The notes under the pieces are model-generated. The model had not been told where the DNA came from and did no database searches. It saw nothing but the letters and a program-made list of their open reading frames with translations. This document shows, one piece after another, positions 29,296-39,038 of a stretch of 64,000 nt of DNA. Position numbers and translations under genes: made by a program. The stretch is from positions 62,001-126,000 of the forward strand of contig JACQYI010000036.1 in the NCBI GenBank assembly GCA_016208305.1, read 5' to 3'. Position 1 is the stretch's first letter. Every line of letters begins with the position of its first letter. The DNA comes from Oscillatoriophycideae cyanobacterium NC_groundwater_1537_Pr4_S-0.65um_50_18 (lineage in GTDB: Bacteria > Cyanobacteriota > Cyanobacteriia > Elainellales > Elainellaceae).

Positions 29296-29982
29296 GGTTA
29301 GTAGTCCCCTCTGTCAATTGAAGTCAAGGTCAGCAAAAAATTAATGAGGAGCGGCTTATCCTTGCACTCCTCCATTTTGATAGTTCTCGGCTAACTATGC
29401 AGATAAATGCTCGTTATTTACTTTTTTGACAGAAATCCTGCATGGCCTGCTCCCAGCCTGCTGTATGAAACAAAGCCCGAATCGAAGCGCGATCGAACTG
29501 CTATAGCGGGATAGGAAAAGGTTGGCAGGAGAATTTCAAAGGTTTTTGCCGCTCTGAAGAGGGATTGAGCGACTATCTTGATCAAGGGGGAAGGATCAAT
29601 CGCTAGTTAGACTGAACAACGTAACACCCAACAACAGCAAGATTTCGTTGGAAGCAAAATTTCTTGACTCTAGCAAAGCCCCAACTCTGGCAAAGCAAAA
29701 GTAAAGTTGTAGAGATGAATTTTCCCCACCCGGCATGCTCAAGATTAGGGTTTGAGGATATCACCACAGTTGGCAAGCTTGAATTTAGGCTACGAATCGT
29801 CGAGTCTTTTGATTTGGTAACGGGTGACTCAGTTATCTGACTGTTGGGCTTCGCTCGTCAAAGGTTGCACAGGACGGTTAATCTTGTCACCAAGCAAGTT
29901 ATCGCCAAACGAAGTAATTACCAAACGAATTATCGCTCCTGAAGCATCCGCTTGAGTCAACTACTTGAGTCAATTACTTAAG
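29296..29982. other. Intergenic region, mostly featureless
   Basis: About 690 bases without a convincing gene. It must hold the putA promoter (minus strand). Near 29951-29990 there is a short tandem array of about 13-base CTTGAGTCAA units that runs up to the end of the next small gene. No RNA gene was recognised. Confidence 0.4.
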
Positions 29983-30159
29983 TCAACTGTAAGACTGCTT
30001 CTCGCTCATATCTTCTACTCGGCTCCAAGACGACCCTCTGGACTTGTTCTGGCTCTTGGATGCAGAAGTTTCTTTAATCACAATCCATCGACCTGTAGCG
30101 GGATCGCGATAACTACTAAAAGGATTGGTCTTCAAGGGCTTATTGCAGGTCTTCATCAT
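29983..30159 (-). CDS. Small conserved cyanobacterial protein
   Basis: About 58 residues, starting MMKTCNKPLKTNPFSSY. The core NPFSSYRDPATGRWIVIKE matches a family of tiny cyanobacterial proteins of unknown role that share NPF-x-x-YRDP-x-TG-x-W. The basic, Ser-rich tail is poorly conserved. An upstream ATG (30177) would add six residues. The frame on the opposite strand is a shadow. Confidence rests on the recognisable core motif. Confidence 0.6.
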   Translation of the reverse strand: MMKTCNKPLKTNPFSSYRDPATGRWIVIKETSASKSQNKSRGSSWSRVEDMSEKQSYS

Positions 30160-30405
30160 GGCTAAAGCCTTTCGCAAACGAAAGCTGTGAAATGCACTAC
30201 TCAGGTACTCACTATTATCTATTAGATTTTCTGACGTTCCTCCAGAATTTCTACTGATTTTAAGGAGACAAATTTTGAGGCATTGCAGATTGCTGAATTA
30301 GCTCATCAACCGATCGACAACTTTAGCTCAGCCTGACATCGCAGGCGAAAAGCCTTGACCTTACAATTCGATTCAGAACTTCATTTTTTATCTACTTTCT
30401 TCATC

Positions 30406-31113
30406 ATGGCTTTAGACGCGATCGCCAGTCAACTTGAGAAATTTGCTGAACTCCAATATTTCGTTGAGGCTTCTGCTGTAATCGTTTCGGCTCTCTCAGG
30501 CATGATTGCCGCTCGTGAAAAGCAGTTAGACATTGTAGGCACTTATTTCATCGCTTTTGTCACTGCTTTTGGCGGAGGCACCTTAAGAGATCTGTTGCTG
30601 AATCGACGACCCTTATTTTGGGTTAGTCACCAGGAATATCCCATTTTGATCTTTGTCTTGACCATCCTGTTTCTTTCCTGTTCTCAGCACATCACTCCCG
30701 TCAAACCGATGGCCAGAAAGTCGTTTGATTTAATAGATGCTTTAGGTCTGGCGCTGTTTAGCATTTCAGGGACGTCCTATGCCCTGGCCGATCGCATTCC
30801 TGCCTTTATTGCCGTTCTCTTTGGTGTAATTACGGGCGTCTTTGGTGGAGTTCTACGCGACATTACCCTAGTGCAGATTCCCTGCATTTTCCGCCAATCG
30901 ACGCTCTATGCCACCTGCTCCTTCTTGGGGGGATGGGTGTACCTGCTCTTTATGTCGTTCAAGCTACCTCCCTCTTTCGCAGGCGCAACCGGGTTCGCCA
31001 CAGTGGTGGTGATGAGAATGCTGGCTTTGCACTACAACCTAAGGCTTCCGGTTCTCTACGCTAAAGATTCGCCCGATTCATTTTCACCTCTTTCTAGAAA
31101 AGATATCCAATGA
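30406..31113 (+). CDS. Trimeric intracellular cation (TRIC) channel family protein
   Basis: A 235-residue UPF0126/TRIC family membrane protein with seven hydrophobic segments arranged as two repeats. Each repeat has the glycine-rich family motif: FGGGTLRDLLLNRRPLFWV in the first and VFGGVLRDITLVQIPCIF in the second. Bacterial TRIC proteins conduct potassium or other cations. The ATG at 30406 (MALDAIASQLEKF) is preferred over the TTG at 30355. A 21-bp tandem duplication crosses the stop codon. Its position next to the kdp locus fits a link to potassium, but this is only suggestive. Confidence 0.85.
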   Translation: MALDAIASQLEKFAELQYFVEASAVIVSALSGMIAAREKQLDIVGTYFIAFVTAFGGGTLRDLLLNRRPLFWVSHQEYPILIFVLTILFLSCSQHITPVKPMARKSFDLIDALGLALFSISGTSYALADRIPAFIAVLFGVITGVFGGVLRDITLVQIPCIFRQSTLYATCSFLGGWVYLLFMSFKLPPSFAGATGFATVVVMRMLALHYNLRLPVLYAKDSPDSFSPLSRKDIQ

Positions 31114-31135
31114 GCTAGAAAAGATATCCAATAAG
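31094..31135. repeat. 21-bp tandem duplication over a stop codon
   Basis: Two adjacent copies of CTAGAAAAGATATCCAAT plus three bases, differing at one position (TGAG versus TAAG). The TRIC stop codon lies in the first copy. Confidence 0.85.
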
Positions 31136-31143
31136 CAGAGCGC

Positions 31144-31566
31144 CTATAAGTTATCTTCTAAAATTCCTGGGATCAAGACTTGGTCGATCGCATGAATAAC
31201 GCCATTATCAGCCAACAGATCAAGCTGAGTCACCTGAGCCTGGTTGATTTTTATGCCGCCCTGCGATCGCTCCACGGCAACAATTGAACCCTCTTCAGTA
31301 GGGGCTTCATCAATCTGAGCCAGATCATCTGAGCGCACATCGCCCGATAAAATGTGATACATCACAATTCGCTTTAGCAGCGGTCGGTTGTCTAGCAATC
31401 CCTCCAGGGTTCCTGAAGGTAAAGCTGAAAAAGCCTCGTCAGTCGGAGCCAGCACAGTGAAAAAGCCAGGGCTATTCAGCATATCGGCGACCTCTGTAGC
31501 TTCTATAGCCTGAATCAGCGTTTGAAAGGAGCCTGCATTGGCAGCAGTTTCTAGCAAATTAGCCAT
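31144..31566 (-). CDS. Fasciclin (FAS1) domain protein
   Basis: One FAS1 domain fills the 140 residues: MANLLETAANAGSFQTL, FFTVLAPTDEAFSALP (H1 motif), the YH-type motif in IVMYHILSGDV, and the closing GVIHAIDQVLIP (H2). FAS1 proteins mediate adhesion and are usually secreted, but this one has no signal peptide, as in many short cyanobacterial copies. The longer frame from 31599 adds 11 residues; the ATG at 31566 is preceded by an AGAG-rich site. Confidence 0.9.
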   Translation of the reverse strand: MANLLETAANAGSFQTLIQAIEATEVADMLNSPGFFTVLAPTDEAFSALPSGTLEGLLDNRPLLKRIVMYHILSGDVRSDDLAQIDEAPTEEGSIVAVERSQGGIKINQAQVTQLDLLADNGVIHAIDQVLIPGILEDNL

Positions 31567-31694
31567 AGGTTTCACTCTCTGTTGATTAACACCCTCCATG
31601 AAACTCTACAGGGCAGCTTTATACATCTTTCAAAAGTTCAGTCTCAAGCGATCCTACCGCTTCCAAATTTTCACAAAAAATCTGAGTTTTAGTG

Positions 31695-32801
31695 TTAATT
31701 GTCTGTTGCGATGATGTGAATATCCACTGCGTGGAGCGATCGCATTAGTCGTTCAACAAATGATCCCTTGAGCAAAATTTTCCATCTCGATTTTTGGGTT
31801 TTCCCTAATACCACCTGCGTGATTCGTCGCTCTTGAGCAATTTTGGCGATCGCTTCGGCAATATCAACTTGGGTGACGCGCAAAAACTCGCCTTCAAATT
31901 CTTTGCAGAGGCGTTCGCACGTTTCTATATGTAGCGCCTCGGTTTTGGTTAGAAATCGATCTGAAGTGTTAACGAAGAGAACGTAGAGAGGTGCTTTCAT
32001 ATAGTCTGCAATACGGGCACCGCGCCGCAAAAGCTGCAACGCATTGGGATTGGTAGAGACGCAGACCAATACCCGTTCATGAATATTGCAAAACTGACCG
32101 CTAGGAGCGGTATCAATTCCGTTTGCTTCAACATTGTCGGCAATTTCTCGCAGAGCCAACTCTCGCAAGGCAATCAAATTCCCTCGCTGAAAGAAGTTTT
32201 GCAGCGATTGCTCAATTTTTTCGGGGGCATAGATCTTGCCCTCCCGCAGACGCTCCTGTAATGTTTCAGGCGTGACATCTACCACAACAATTTCATCGGC
32301 ACTTTCAATGATGCGATCGGGCACACGCTCCCGGACGACAACACCTGTAATCCGAGCCACCAGATCATTCAAGCTTTCCTGATGTTGAATATTGACTGTG
32401 GAGTAGACATCAATACCCGAATTGAGGATGATCTCAACATCCTGATAGCGTTTCTCTCGCTCTGATCCAGGCACATTGGTGTGCGCTAATTCATCGATTA
32501 GGACGAGCTGCGGATGACGGGTGAGGATAGCCTCTGTATCCATTTCTTCAAGGACAATTCCCGCATGCATCAGATGCTTGCGCGGCAGAATCTCTAAACC
32601 GATCGATTTTTCTGTGGTTTCTTTGCGGCGATGGGTTTCTAGGAGTCCAACAACGACATCAATGCCCTCTCGCTTTAGCCGATGCCCTTCTTCTAGCATT
32701 TTATAGGTTTTGCCCACCCCTGGAGCCATACCAATAAAGATCTTATGCTTACCTTTGCGCGTGATGCCGCTGTAGAGGGTATCGGGAGAAGGATTGTACA
32801 T
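31695..32801 (-). CDS. kdpD: KdpD, truncated sensor (N-terminal form)
   Basis: Full KdpD is a membrane histidine kinase of about 900 residues that controls the Kdp potassium pump. This protein has only 368: the KdpD N-terminal domain with Walker A-like GMAPGVGKT (24-32) and VLIDELAHTNVPG, then a universal-stress-protein domain (from about 240, HERVLVCVSTN). There are no membrane helices, HisKA or ATPase domains. Short KdpD of this kind is known from Anabaena and other cyanobacteria, so it is probably functional, not a pseudogene. It follows kdpC, separated by a MITE-like element. Confidence 0.92.
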   Translation of the reverse strand: MYNPSPDTLYSGITRKGKHKIFIGMAPGVGKTYKMLEEGHRLKREGIDVVVGLLETHRRKETTEKSIGLEILPRKHLMHAGIVLEEMDTEAILTRHPQLVLIDELAHTNVPGSEREKRYQDVEIILNSGIDVYSTVNIQHQESLNDLVARITGVVVRERVPDRIIESADEIVVVDVTPETLQERLREGKIYAPEKIEQSLQNFFQRGNLIALRELALREIADNVEANGIDTAPSGQFCNIHERVLVCVSTNPNALQLLRRGARIADYMKAPLYVLFVNTSDRFLTKTEALHIETCERLCKEFEGEFLRVTQVDIAEAIAKIAQERRITQVVLGKTQKSRWKILLKGSFVERLMRSLHAVDIHIIATDN

Positions 32802-32846
32802 TGTTCTGAAATGGCAAAGTAAACAAGTTTACGAACTGACTCTTAG

Positions 32847-33006
32847 AGGATGTTTGAAAAGGGGTCGGCTGTAATTTTAGGCACCTGTTGATCCCCCCTA
32901 ATCCCCCTTAAAAAGGGGGGCCGGACTCAAAGTCTCCCTCTTTAAGGGGGATTTAGGGGGATCTGAAACGTTTCGCTACCCATAGTTAGACTTTTCAAAC
33001 ATCCTC
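32847..33006. mobile_element. MITE-like element, copy 2
   Basis: A 160-bp element with perfect 16-bp terminal inverted repeats (GAGGATGTTTGAAAAG and complement). It is the shortest copy and shows the basic form: CACCTGTTGATCCCCCC, CTTAAAAAGGGGGG, GACTCAAAGTC, AGGGGGATCTGAAACGTTTC. It lies between kdpC and kdpD, where it could end or start transcripts. Confidence 0.85.
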
Positions 33007-33097
33007 CTAGAGAGCTTTGGAATTATCAAAGGAAGGGAAGCTTCCATATTCATTACTGGAAAGATACTACCCTTGCAACATTAAAAGCATTCCTACC

Positions 33098-33136
33098 AAC
33101 ATTTTGAGAGCATGCTCCGCACACCCTCAAAATGTT
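33098..33136 (-). terminator. Hairpin after kdpC
   Basis: Arms AACATTTTGAG and CTCAAAATGTT (11 perfect pairs) lie 13 bases after the kdpC stop codon. A possible 3' end or processing site of the kdpABFC transcript. Confidence 0.55.
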
Positions 33137-33149
33137 CTAAGCCTAATAA

Positions 33150-33788
33150 TTACGGCTGTAAAGCATCTAGCGCTAAATTGAGCTTAAGGACATTAACGCC
33201 AGGTTCACCAAAAATACCTAAAAAACGCCCATCTGTGTTTTGAGCAATCAGCGGCTCAATTTGGCTAGGCTGAAGGCTTCTAGAGGCTGCGACTCGCGCC
33301 ACCTGGTTACGAGCCGCTTCTGGCGTGATATGAGGGTCAAGACTAGAGCCGGAGGTGTATACCAGATCGGCTGTGGGCGAAATTCCTGCCGATTGCAGAC
33401 GCTCTAAGTCGCCTGTAATGTTTTTGGCAGGATCAGGATCGCTCTTGCCTTGGATGCGTTCCAAAAGCGCAGGGTTGCTGGGTGCTAAATTACTAGCTCC
33501 TGAAACTCCAGTTTTTAGAACGCCTGCCTCATCTTGCTGAGGGTTTGCCGTGCTGTAGTTGGTCGTACTGGGGCGGCTATTGAAATAGCGATCGGATGTG
33601 AAAGGTTGCCCAATTAAAGCAGAGCCGACCACGGTGCCTTGTGCATTCTTTAGGAGACTGCCATTGGCTTGATCAGGTAAAACAAGCTGACCAAAGGCGA
33701 TCATGAGCAGCGGATACAAAATGCCTGTTAGCAGCCACAGGACAAAAGTCGATCGAATGGCTCTACTGGCTTCTCTGGCAAAACTCAT
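33150..33788 (-). CDS. kdpC: Potassium-transporting ATPase subunit C
   Basis: KdpC is the single-helix subunit that stabilises the KdpFABC potassium pump. From the ATG at 33788 the protein has 212 residues: MSFAREASRAIRSTFVLWLLTGILYPLLMIAFGQ (membrane helix), then the periplasmic domain with GSALIGQPF, YFNSRPSTTNYS, SGASNLAPSNPAL, YTSGSSLDPHITPEAA and LGIFGEPGVNVLKLNLAL, all typical of the family. The open frame continues upstream to 33980, but that part overlaps G-rich repeat DNA and is not KdpC-like. Confidence 0.95.
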   Translation of the reverse strand: MSFAREASRAIRSTFVLWLLTGILYPLLMIAFGQLVLPDQANGSLLKNAQGTVVGSALIGQPFTSDRYFNSRPSTTNYSTANPQQDEAGVLKTGVSGASNLAPSNPALLERIQGKSDPDPAKNITGDLERLQSAGISPTADLVYTSGSSLDPHITPEAARNQVARVAASRSLQPSQIEPLIAQNTDGRFLGIFGEPGVNVLKLNLALDALQP

Positions 33789-33895
33789 AGTTGAAAAACT
33801 CACGATGAAGAGTGGAAATGAAAGAGACGGACGATGATTTTTGGATGAGTAGATTGTGGGGAGTGGGAGTGGGGGAGATTGGGAGAGGTGTGTGA

Positions 33896-34189
33896 TTAGA
33901 ATTTTTCGGGTTGGAACATGACTGCGAATAGGTAGGCAGAGAGCGCCACGGTTGCAACACCCAGCAGCGTCAATGCCCATGCCTGGAGGCGATCGAGTTC
34001 TCCCCCGGTAGCTGCTAAAACAGCAGGCGCAAAGAGGGTATTAGAGCAAAGGGCTAAAAACAGGTAGGTAGGCAGCTTTCGTCTATGCCAGACAGTCCTT
34101 ATTTCGCTCCTATGTTGAAGGACTTGAACGGTTGATTGAGCTGAAGTCTGAGGAGCGATAACGTGAGAGGGAGGAAGATGTGATTTCAT
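33896..34189 (-). CDS. KdpF/KdpG-like small subunit
   Basis: A 97-residue protein between kdpB and kdpC, where Anabaena kdp operons carry an extra gene called kdpG. It has two hydrophobic segments; the second, with ending TVALSAYLFAVMFQPEKF, matches KdpF, the small peptide that stabilises the KdpFABC complex. The N-terminal 50 residues are polar and unlike KdpF. An upstream ATG at 34225 is possible. The likely role is a stabilising subunit of the pump. Confidence 0.8.
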   Translation of the reverse strand: MKSHLPPSHVIAPQTSAQSTVQVLQHRSEIRTVWHRRKLPTYLFLALCSNTLFAPAVLAATGGELDRLQAWALTLLGVATVALSAYLFAVMFQPEKF

Positions 34190-34240
34190 AGGTTTGAATC
34201 TAGAAAGAGTAGGCAAGAAGGGCATGGGTTAGCTCAGATC

Positions 34241-36340
34241 TCAAGCGATCGGCAAAATTAAATCAATCAGCTTAATGGCGATAAAGGGAGCAATCACACC
34301 GCCAACTCCATAAATCAAGATATTGCGCTGCAATAGCTGATTGGCTGTGAGCGGACGGAACTGCACGCCTTTGAGCGCCAGGGGAATCAGGGCAAGAATA
34401 ATCAGCGCATTGTAGATTAACGCTGAGATGATGGCCGATTGCGGACTTTTTAGCCCCATGACGTTGAGCGATCCGATGCCTGCCGCCGCAAAGATGGTCG
34501 GGATGATGGCAAAGTACTTGGCGATGTCGTTGGCGATCGAAAACGTAGTTAAAGCCCCTCGCGTAATCAGCAACTGCTTGCCGATCGCCACTAGATCAAT
34601 TAATTTGGTGGGATCAGAGTCCAAATCCACCATGTTTGCCGCTTCTTTGGCGGCCTGGGTGCCGGAGTTCATTGCCACGCCGACATTGGCTTGGGCTAAG
34701 GCTGGCGCATCATTGGTGCCGTCCCCCGTCATGGCAACTAGCTTGCCCTGCGACTGTTCACGGCGGATCACATCAATTTTGTCTTCTGGGGTGGCCTCGG
34801 CAATAAAGTCATCTACGCCTGCTTCTGCGGCGATGACAGAGGCCGTGATGCGGTTGTCGCCTGTCAGCATAATTGTGCGAACGCCCATCCGGCGAAGCTG
34901 GTCAAAGCGCTCGCGTAAACCCGGCTTAACAATATCCTTCAGGTAGATGACCCCGTAAATATCGCTATTTTTGCAAACGGCAAGCGGTGTCCCTCCCAAG
35001 CGAGAAACCCCTTCATAGGCCGTATCTAGATCGGCAGAGAGGGTGCCCCCACGCGATCGCACAAACCCTTTGATGGCATCTACAGCCCCTTTACGAGCTT
35101 CGCCACCGTCCGGCAGATTGGTACCGCTCATGCGCGTCCGCGCCGAGAACTCAATGCCTTCGGCCGCCTGGCGATCGAAATCAATGGCCGCTCCCCATTC
35201 TTCAGCCAGCCGCACGATCGATCGGCCTTCGGGGGTTTCGTCAAAAACGCTGGCTGCCAGAGCCGCCTGGGCAACCGCCTGTTCGGAGTAGCCGTTGACC
35301 GGGATGAATTGGCTTGCCAATCGGTTTCCCAGGGTAATGGTTCCAGTTTTATCCAGCACCAAGGTGTTGATATCGCCACAGGCTTCTACCGCCCGTCCAG
35401 ACGTGGCAATTACATTGAACTGAGCCACCCGATCCATGCCAGCGATACCGATCGCACTTAACAATCCGCCAATCGTTGTGGGAATCAGCGCCACCAGCAG
35501 CGAGATAAGAATGGCGATCGTCGTAGGAGACTGCACATAGTCCGCCAGGGGTGACATTGTGGCAATCACAATCAGGAACACTTGGGTGAGAACCACCAAT
35601 AGCACAGTCAAGGCAATTTCGTTCGGGGTTTTCGTCCGCTCTGCGCCTTCTACAAGGGCAATCATGCGATCGATAAATCCCTTACCGGGATCGGCAGTGA
35701 TCCGCACGACTAGCTCATCGGACAGCAGGCGGGTGCCGCCTGTCACCGAGCTGGCTATATCTGTTCCAGGCTGCTTCAGCACAGGAGCCGATTCTCCGGT
35801 AATGGCAGACTCATCCACAGAGCCAATGCCCTGAATGACATCACCATCCGAAGGAATCATGTCGCCCGCAATCACCTTAACCTGGTCGCCCCGCCGCAGA
35901 TCGGTAGAGCTAACCTCTTGCACAGAGCCATCCGGCAGAATTTTGCGGGCGATCGTGTCGGATCGGGTCGATCGCAGAGAATCTGCCTGTGCTTTGCCTC
36001 GTCCCTCGGCAACCGCCTCGGCAAAGTTGGCAAAAACGAGGGTAAAAAACAGAATAAACGTAATCAGCCCATTAAAAATCTGCTGATTTAAACCTGCATC
36101 TGAAACGTTGCCAAATAGATTCGGGTTAACGGTCACGAGAGCGGTCACAATCGTCCCCACCCAGACGATAAACATCACCGGATTTTTGACGGTAATTCGG
36201 GGATCAAGTTTGACAAACGCCTGCTTGACTGCCCGTTGATAGAGTCCGCTCATATCGGCTTTGGGGGTGTGCCTGCGAGATTGGCGAGGGCCACCCGGAG
36301 CACGCGGCGGAGTTGATGAAAATTGATTGCTGGATTCCAT
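34241..36340 (-). CDS. kdpB: Potassium-transporting ATPase subunit B
   Basis: KdpB is the P-type ATPase subunit of the high-affinity K+ pump. The 699-residue protein has an extended polar N-terminus (1-45), TGES at 181-184 (actuator), the phosphorylation motif DKTGT with D330, the membrane motif in [15 protein letters not shown], the nucleotide-binding segment [11 protein letters not shown], and the hinge [17 protein letters not shown]. All catalytic motifs are intact. It is preceded 38 bases upstream by kdpA and followed by the kdpF/G-like gene. Confidence 0.98.
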   Translation of the reverse strand: MESSNQFSSTPPRAPGGPRQSRRHTPKADMSGLYQRAVKQAFVKLDPRITVKNPVMFIVWVGTIVTALVTVNPNLFGNVSDAGLNQQIFNGLITFILFFTLVFANFAEAVAEGRGKAQADSLRSTRSDTIARKILPDGSVQEVSSTDLRRGDQVKVIAGDMIPSDGDVIQGIGSVDESAITGESAPVLKQPGTDIASSVTGGTRLLSDELVVRITADPGKGFIDRMIALVEGAERTKTPNEIALTVLLVVLTQVFLIVIATMSPLADYVQSPTTIAILISLLVALIPTTIGGLLSAIGIAGMDRVAQFNVIATSGRAVEACGDINTLVLDKTGTITLGNRLASQFIPVNGYSEQAVAQAALAASVFDETPEGRSIVRLAEEWGAAIDFDRQAAEGIEFSARTRMSGTNLPDGGEARKGAVDAIKGFVRSRGGTLSADLDTAYEGVSRLGGTPLAVCKNSDIYGVIYLKDIVKPGLRERFDQLRRMGVRTIMLTGDNRITASVIAAEAGVDDFIAEATPEDKIDVIRREQSQGKLVAMTGDGTNDAPALAQANVGVAMNSGTQAAKEAANMVDLDSDPTKLIDLVAIGKQLLITRGALTTFSIANDIAKYFAIIPTIFAAAGIGSLNVMGLKSPQSAIISALIYNALIILALIPLALKGVQFRPLTANQLLQRNILIYGVGGVIAPFIAIKLIDLILPIA

Positions 36341-36378
36341 AATGGACTTGAAGAATGCAGGTTTAGAGAGGGTTGAAT

Positions 36379-38088
36379 TTAGCCGCCTTTGGCCATTTGA
36401 AACGCTTCAGCGATCGGCCCTAAGGCCAGCACTGGGAAGAAAGTGAGGGCACCCAGAATCAGCACGACACCTGCCGTCACCCCTGTAAACAGGAAGGTAT
36501 CCGTGCGCAGCGTGCCGACCGTCATGGGTACAGGCTGTTTGCGAGACAGGCTATCTGCCAGCAGCAGCAGCGCAATGGTGGGAATATAGCGTCCCCCTAA
36601 CAGGCTGAAACAGGTGCTCAGGTTCCACCACAGTCCCGTAGAGGCAGGTTGAGAATCTGCTAATCCTTCAAAACCAGAACCATTGTTAGCGGCAGCCGAA
36701 GCATATTCGTAGATCACCTGGCTAAGACCATGAAATCCAGGATTGCTAATGCCTGCAAGCTGTTCGGGAAAGGCCAGAGCGATCGCACCCGGAATCAAGA
36801 TTGTGATTGGATGAACCAGCAAAATTAAGAAGCTGGCTAGAACAACTTCCCGTTTCTCAATCTTGCGTCCCAAAAATTCAGGTGTCCTTCCCACCATCAG
36901 CCCGGTGACGAAGACCGCTAGGATCAAATAAGCGAATAGATAAGCGGTTCCCGTGCCTTGTCCACCCCAAATAATTTGCAGAAACAGATTGGACAACAGG
37001 ACAAAGCCCCCAAGCGGCATAAATGAATCGTGAAGGCTGTTAACTGCTCCACACATGGTTCCTGTGGTTGTCGTAGCAAACAAAGCAGACTGTGCCCAAC
37101 CGAAACGAACTTCTTTGCCTTCCAGATTGGGCTGCACGTTTCCCAAAAGAGCGTTAACCGCAGGATTTCCCTGGTACTCACTGATTGCCGTTAAAGTGAC
37201 AAACAGAAGATAAATCGTTAGCACCATGCCGTAGATCAGCCAAGCCTGTCTGCGGCTATTGGCGAATACCCCATAGGTATAGATAAAAGCCGAAGGAATC
37301 ACCACCATTGCGACAATCTGAATCAGGTTAGTCGCTGGGTTAGGATTCTCAAACGGATGGGCAGAGTTAATGGCAAAGAAACCGCCGCCGTTCTCTCCCA
37401 ACTGCTTAATGATTTCAAAATGTGCGACTGGCCCCCGCGCGATCGCCTGACTTACAGCCGGATCTTCAAGCGTTGGCACCACCACTGGCCCTGCCAACGT
37501 CTCAGGTACACCCAGCAGCATCAGCGCCACGGCACCTACTATGCTGATAGGCAGCAAAATCCGGGTAATTGATCGAATCAGATCCACATAGAAGTTTCCC
37601 AGAGGTCTACCTGTAAGACCCCGGATAAAGGCAATTCCAACCGCTAAACCTGTCGCAGCCGAAGTAAACATGTGGTACCCTAACCCCAGGATTTGACTGC
37701 CATAGCTGAGGGTTGTTTCACCTGAATAATGCTGCTGGTTGGTGTTGGTAATGAAAGAAATAGTGGTGTGCAGGGCAGTATCCCAAGTTGGAGCACCCAG
37801 ACCTGTGGGATTCAAAGGCAGCCAGCCCTGATTCATAATTAGAAAAAAGATGAGCAGCCCCATAGCCAGATTGCTATACAGGATAGCTCTGGCATACTGC
37901 CAGCCTGTCATTTCTTCTTTTTTCTCTGTGCCTGTGAGCGAGTAAAGCATGCCTTCAACAGGAACCAAAACTGGGTCAAGCAGCGTTTTTTGACCCAAAT
38001 ACACCTGAGCCATATATCCCCCAAATGTGGGAGCCAGCGCAACGAATAGGGCGATCGTTAACGCAATTTGCAACCATCCTTGAAACAT
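36379..38088 (-). CDS. kdpA: Potassium-transporting ATPase subunit A
   Basis: KdpA is the potassium-channel-like subunit that selects K+. It has 569 residues, about ten membrane helices, and the four degenerate filter regions: [52 protein letters not shown] and [15 protein letters not shown], matching family positions. It is the first gene of kdpABFC; its promoter lies in the intergenic area upstream, which also holds a MITE-like element only about 100 bases away. Confidence 0.97.
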   Translation of the reverse strand: MFQGWLQIALTIALFVALAPTFGGYMAQVYLGQKTLLDPVLVPVEGMLYSLTGTEKKEEMTGWQYARAILYSNLAMGLLIFFLIMNQGWLPLNPTGLGAPTWDTALHTTISFITNTNQQHYSGETTLSYGSQILGLGYHMFTSAATGLAVGIAFIRGLTGRPLGNFYVDLIRSITRILLPISIVGAVALMLLGVPETLAGPVVVPTLEDPAVSQAIARGPVAHFEIIKQLGENGGGFFAINSAHPFENPNPATNLIQIVAMVVIPSAFIYTYGVFANSRRQAWLIYGMVLTIYLLFVTLTAISEYQGNPAVNALLGNVQPNLEGKEVRFGWAQSALFATTTTGTMCGAVNSLHDSFMPLGGFVLLSNLFLQIIWGGQGTGTAYLFAYLILAVFVTGLMVGRTPEFLGRKIEKREVVLASFLILLVHPITILIPGAIALAFPEQLAGISNPGFHGLSQVIYEYASAAANNGSGFEGLADSQPASTGLWWNLSTCFSLLGGRYIPTIALLLLADSLSRKQPVPMTVGTLRTDTFLFTGVTAGVVLILGALTFFPVLALGPIAEAFQMAKGG

Positions 38089-38192
38089 GAATTGAAAAGA
38101 CTCCCGATAAATTAGGTTAAGCCATTGGAGACAAGTCAGCTAACAGAGATTTTGTTCTGCAAGCAATCTGCTGACAGTTACCACGAGAATTT

Positions 38193-38554
38193 TAGAGAAT
38201 GTTGAAAAAGGGGTTAGCTGTGATTTTAGACACCTTTTGATCCCCCCTGTCCCCTTCAAAAGGGCTACTGTTTACACACAAGTCCTCTGATATAGAGCCA
38301 ACTGGGTTTGATCCCCCCTAACCCCCCTTAAAAAGGGGGACTTTGAGTCCGGATCCCCCCTTTTTAAGGGGGATTTAGGGGGATCTTGCAGCACTTGAAT
38401 ACTTTGTCCGAAATGTGTGTACACGGTAGCTTAAAAAAGGGAGAAATGAATTCAAAGTCTCCTTGTTTCTAGCGCAGCAGCGCGATCGCACGGTGACTTA
38501 GGGGGATCTCAAACGTTGCATTACCAGTAGTTAGACTTTTCAAACACCCTCTTA
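38193..38554. mobile_element. MITE-like element, copy 3
   Basis: About 360 bp in the same orientation as copy 2, with imperfect ends (TTAGAGAATGTTGAAAAAG and CTTTTCAAACACCCTCTTA). It contains the shared core (CCCCTTAAAAAGGGGGACTT, GGGGGATTTAGGGGGATCT) and additional modules also seen in copy 1, including a GCGCAGCAGCGCGATCGC stretch. It sits in the leader or promoter area of kdpA. Confidence 0.8.
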
Positions 38555-38650
38555 GACATGACGTGTGTATTGGCAATTAAGCAAATATCAAGTTAAGAAA
38601 GTGGATGAAGATCTGATTGACTGACAAAACTCCTAAAACCATATTTGTGC

Positions 38651-38723
38651 GTAGGTTAGGTTAGCATCAGCATCACCTAACAAAATGCTATTGTTGGGTT
38701 TCACGTTGTTCAACCCAACCTAC
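38651..38723. repeat. Palindromic repeat of the GTAGGTT..AACCTAC type
   Basis: The ends GTAGGTT and AACCTAC are complementary, with inner parts TTGTTGGGTTTCACGTTGTT and CAACCCAA. Palindromes of this kind, with GGGTTTC and CAACCCAACCTAC, are widespread intergenic repeats in cyanobacterial genomes. Confidence 0.65.
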
Positions 38724-38810
38724 AGAAAAGATCTGGGGTCATTCAGAGTCATCAGAGTCGCTTGTTGAATGGCTTTCGACTTTCATCATCACTTTATTCT
38801 TGAGGAATAA

Positions 38811-38937
38811 CAAGATATAGATTGATATATATTCAGGTTTTATATGTCAAGATATAGTTTTAATTCGCAGGTGTTTAGAGCGTTTAAGCGTAGTCTATAC
38901 TTCTAGATATAGATTCATCTAAACGCATCCAAACACC
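38811..38937. promoter_or_regulatory. Repeat cluster upstream of the histidine kinase
   Basis: CAAGATATAG occurs at 38811 and 38848, and CTAGATATAG at 38903. An inverted repeat with arms GGTGTTTAGAGCGTTTA (38870-38886) and its near-complement (38920-38937) overlaps them. The AT-rich cluster lies about 100 bases before the kinase gene and 720 before kdpA, and may be an operator region. Confidence 0.5.
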
Positions 38938-39038
38938 GCTATCAATTCAATTCAATTTTCTAGTCTTTCATTATTTCAAAGATTGACTACATCAGTCTAT
39001 TTTGCAGTCCATCTATCACCTTCATTACAGTTGATCAG

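Noticed and set aside
31695-32801. kdpD as a truncated pseudogene
   Set aside because: Short KdpD proteins with only the N-terminal and USP domains are normal in several cyanobacteria, and the frame ends cleanly.
33789-33980. N-terminal extension of the kdpC frame
   Set aside because: It overlaps G-rich repeat DNA and has no resemblance to KdpC, whose usual start is the ATG at 33788.
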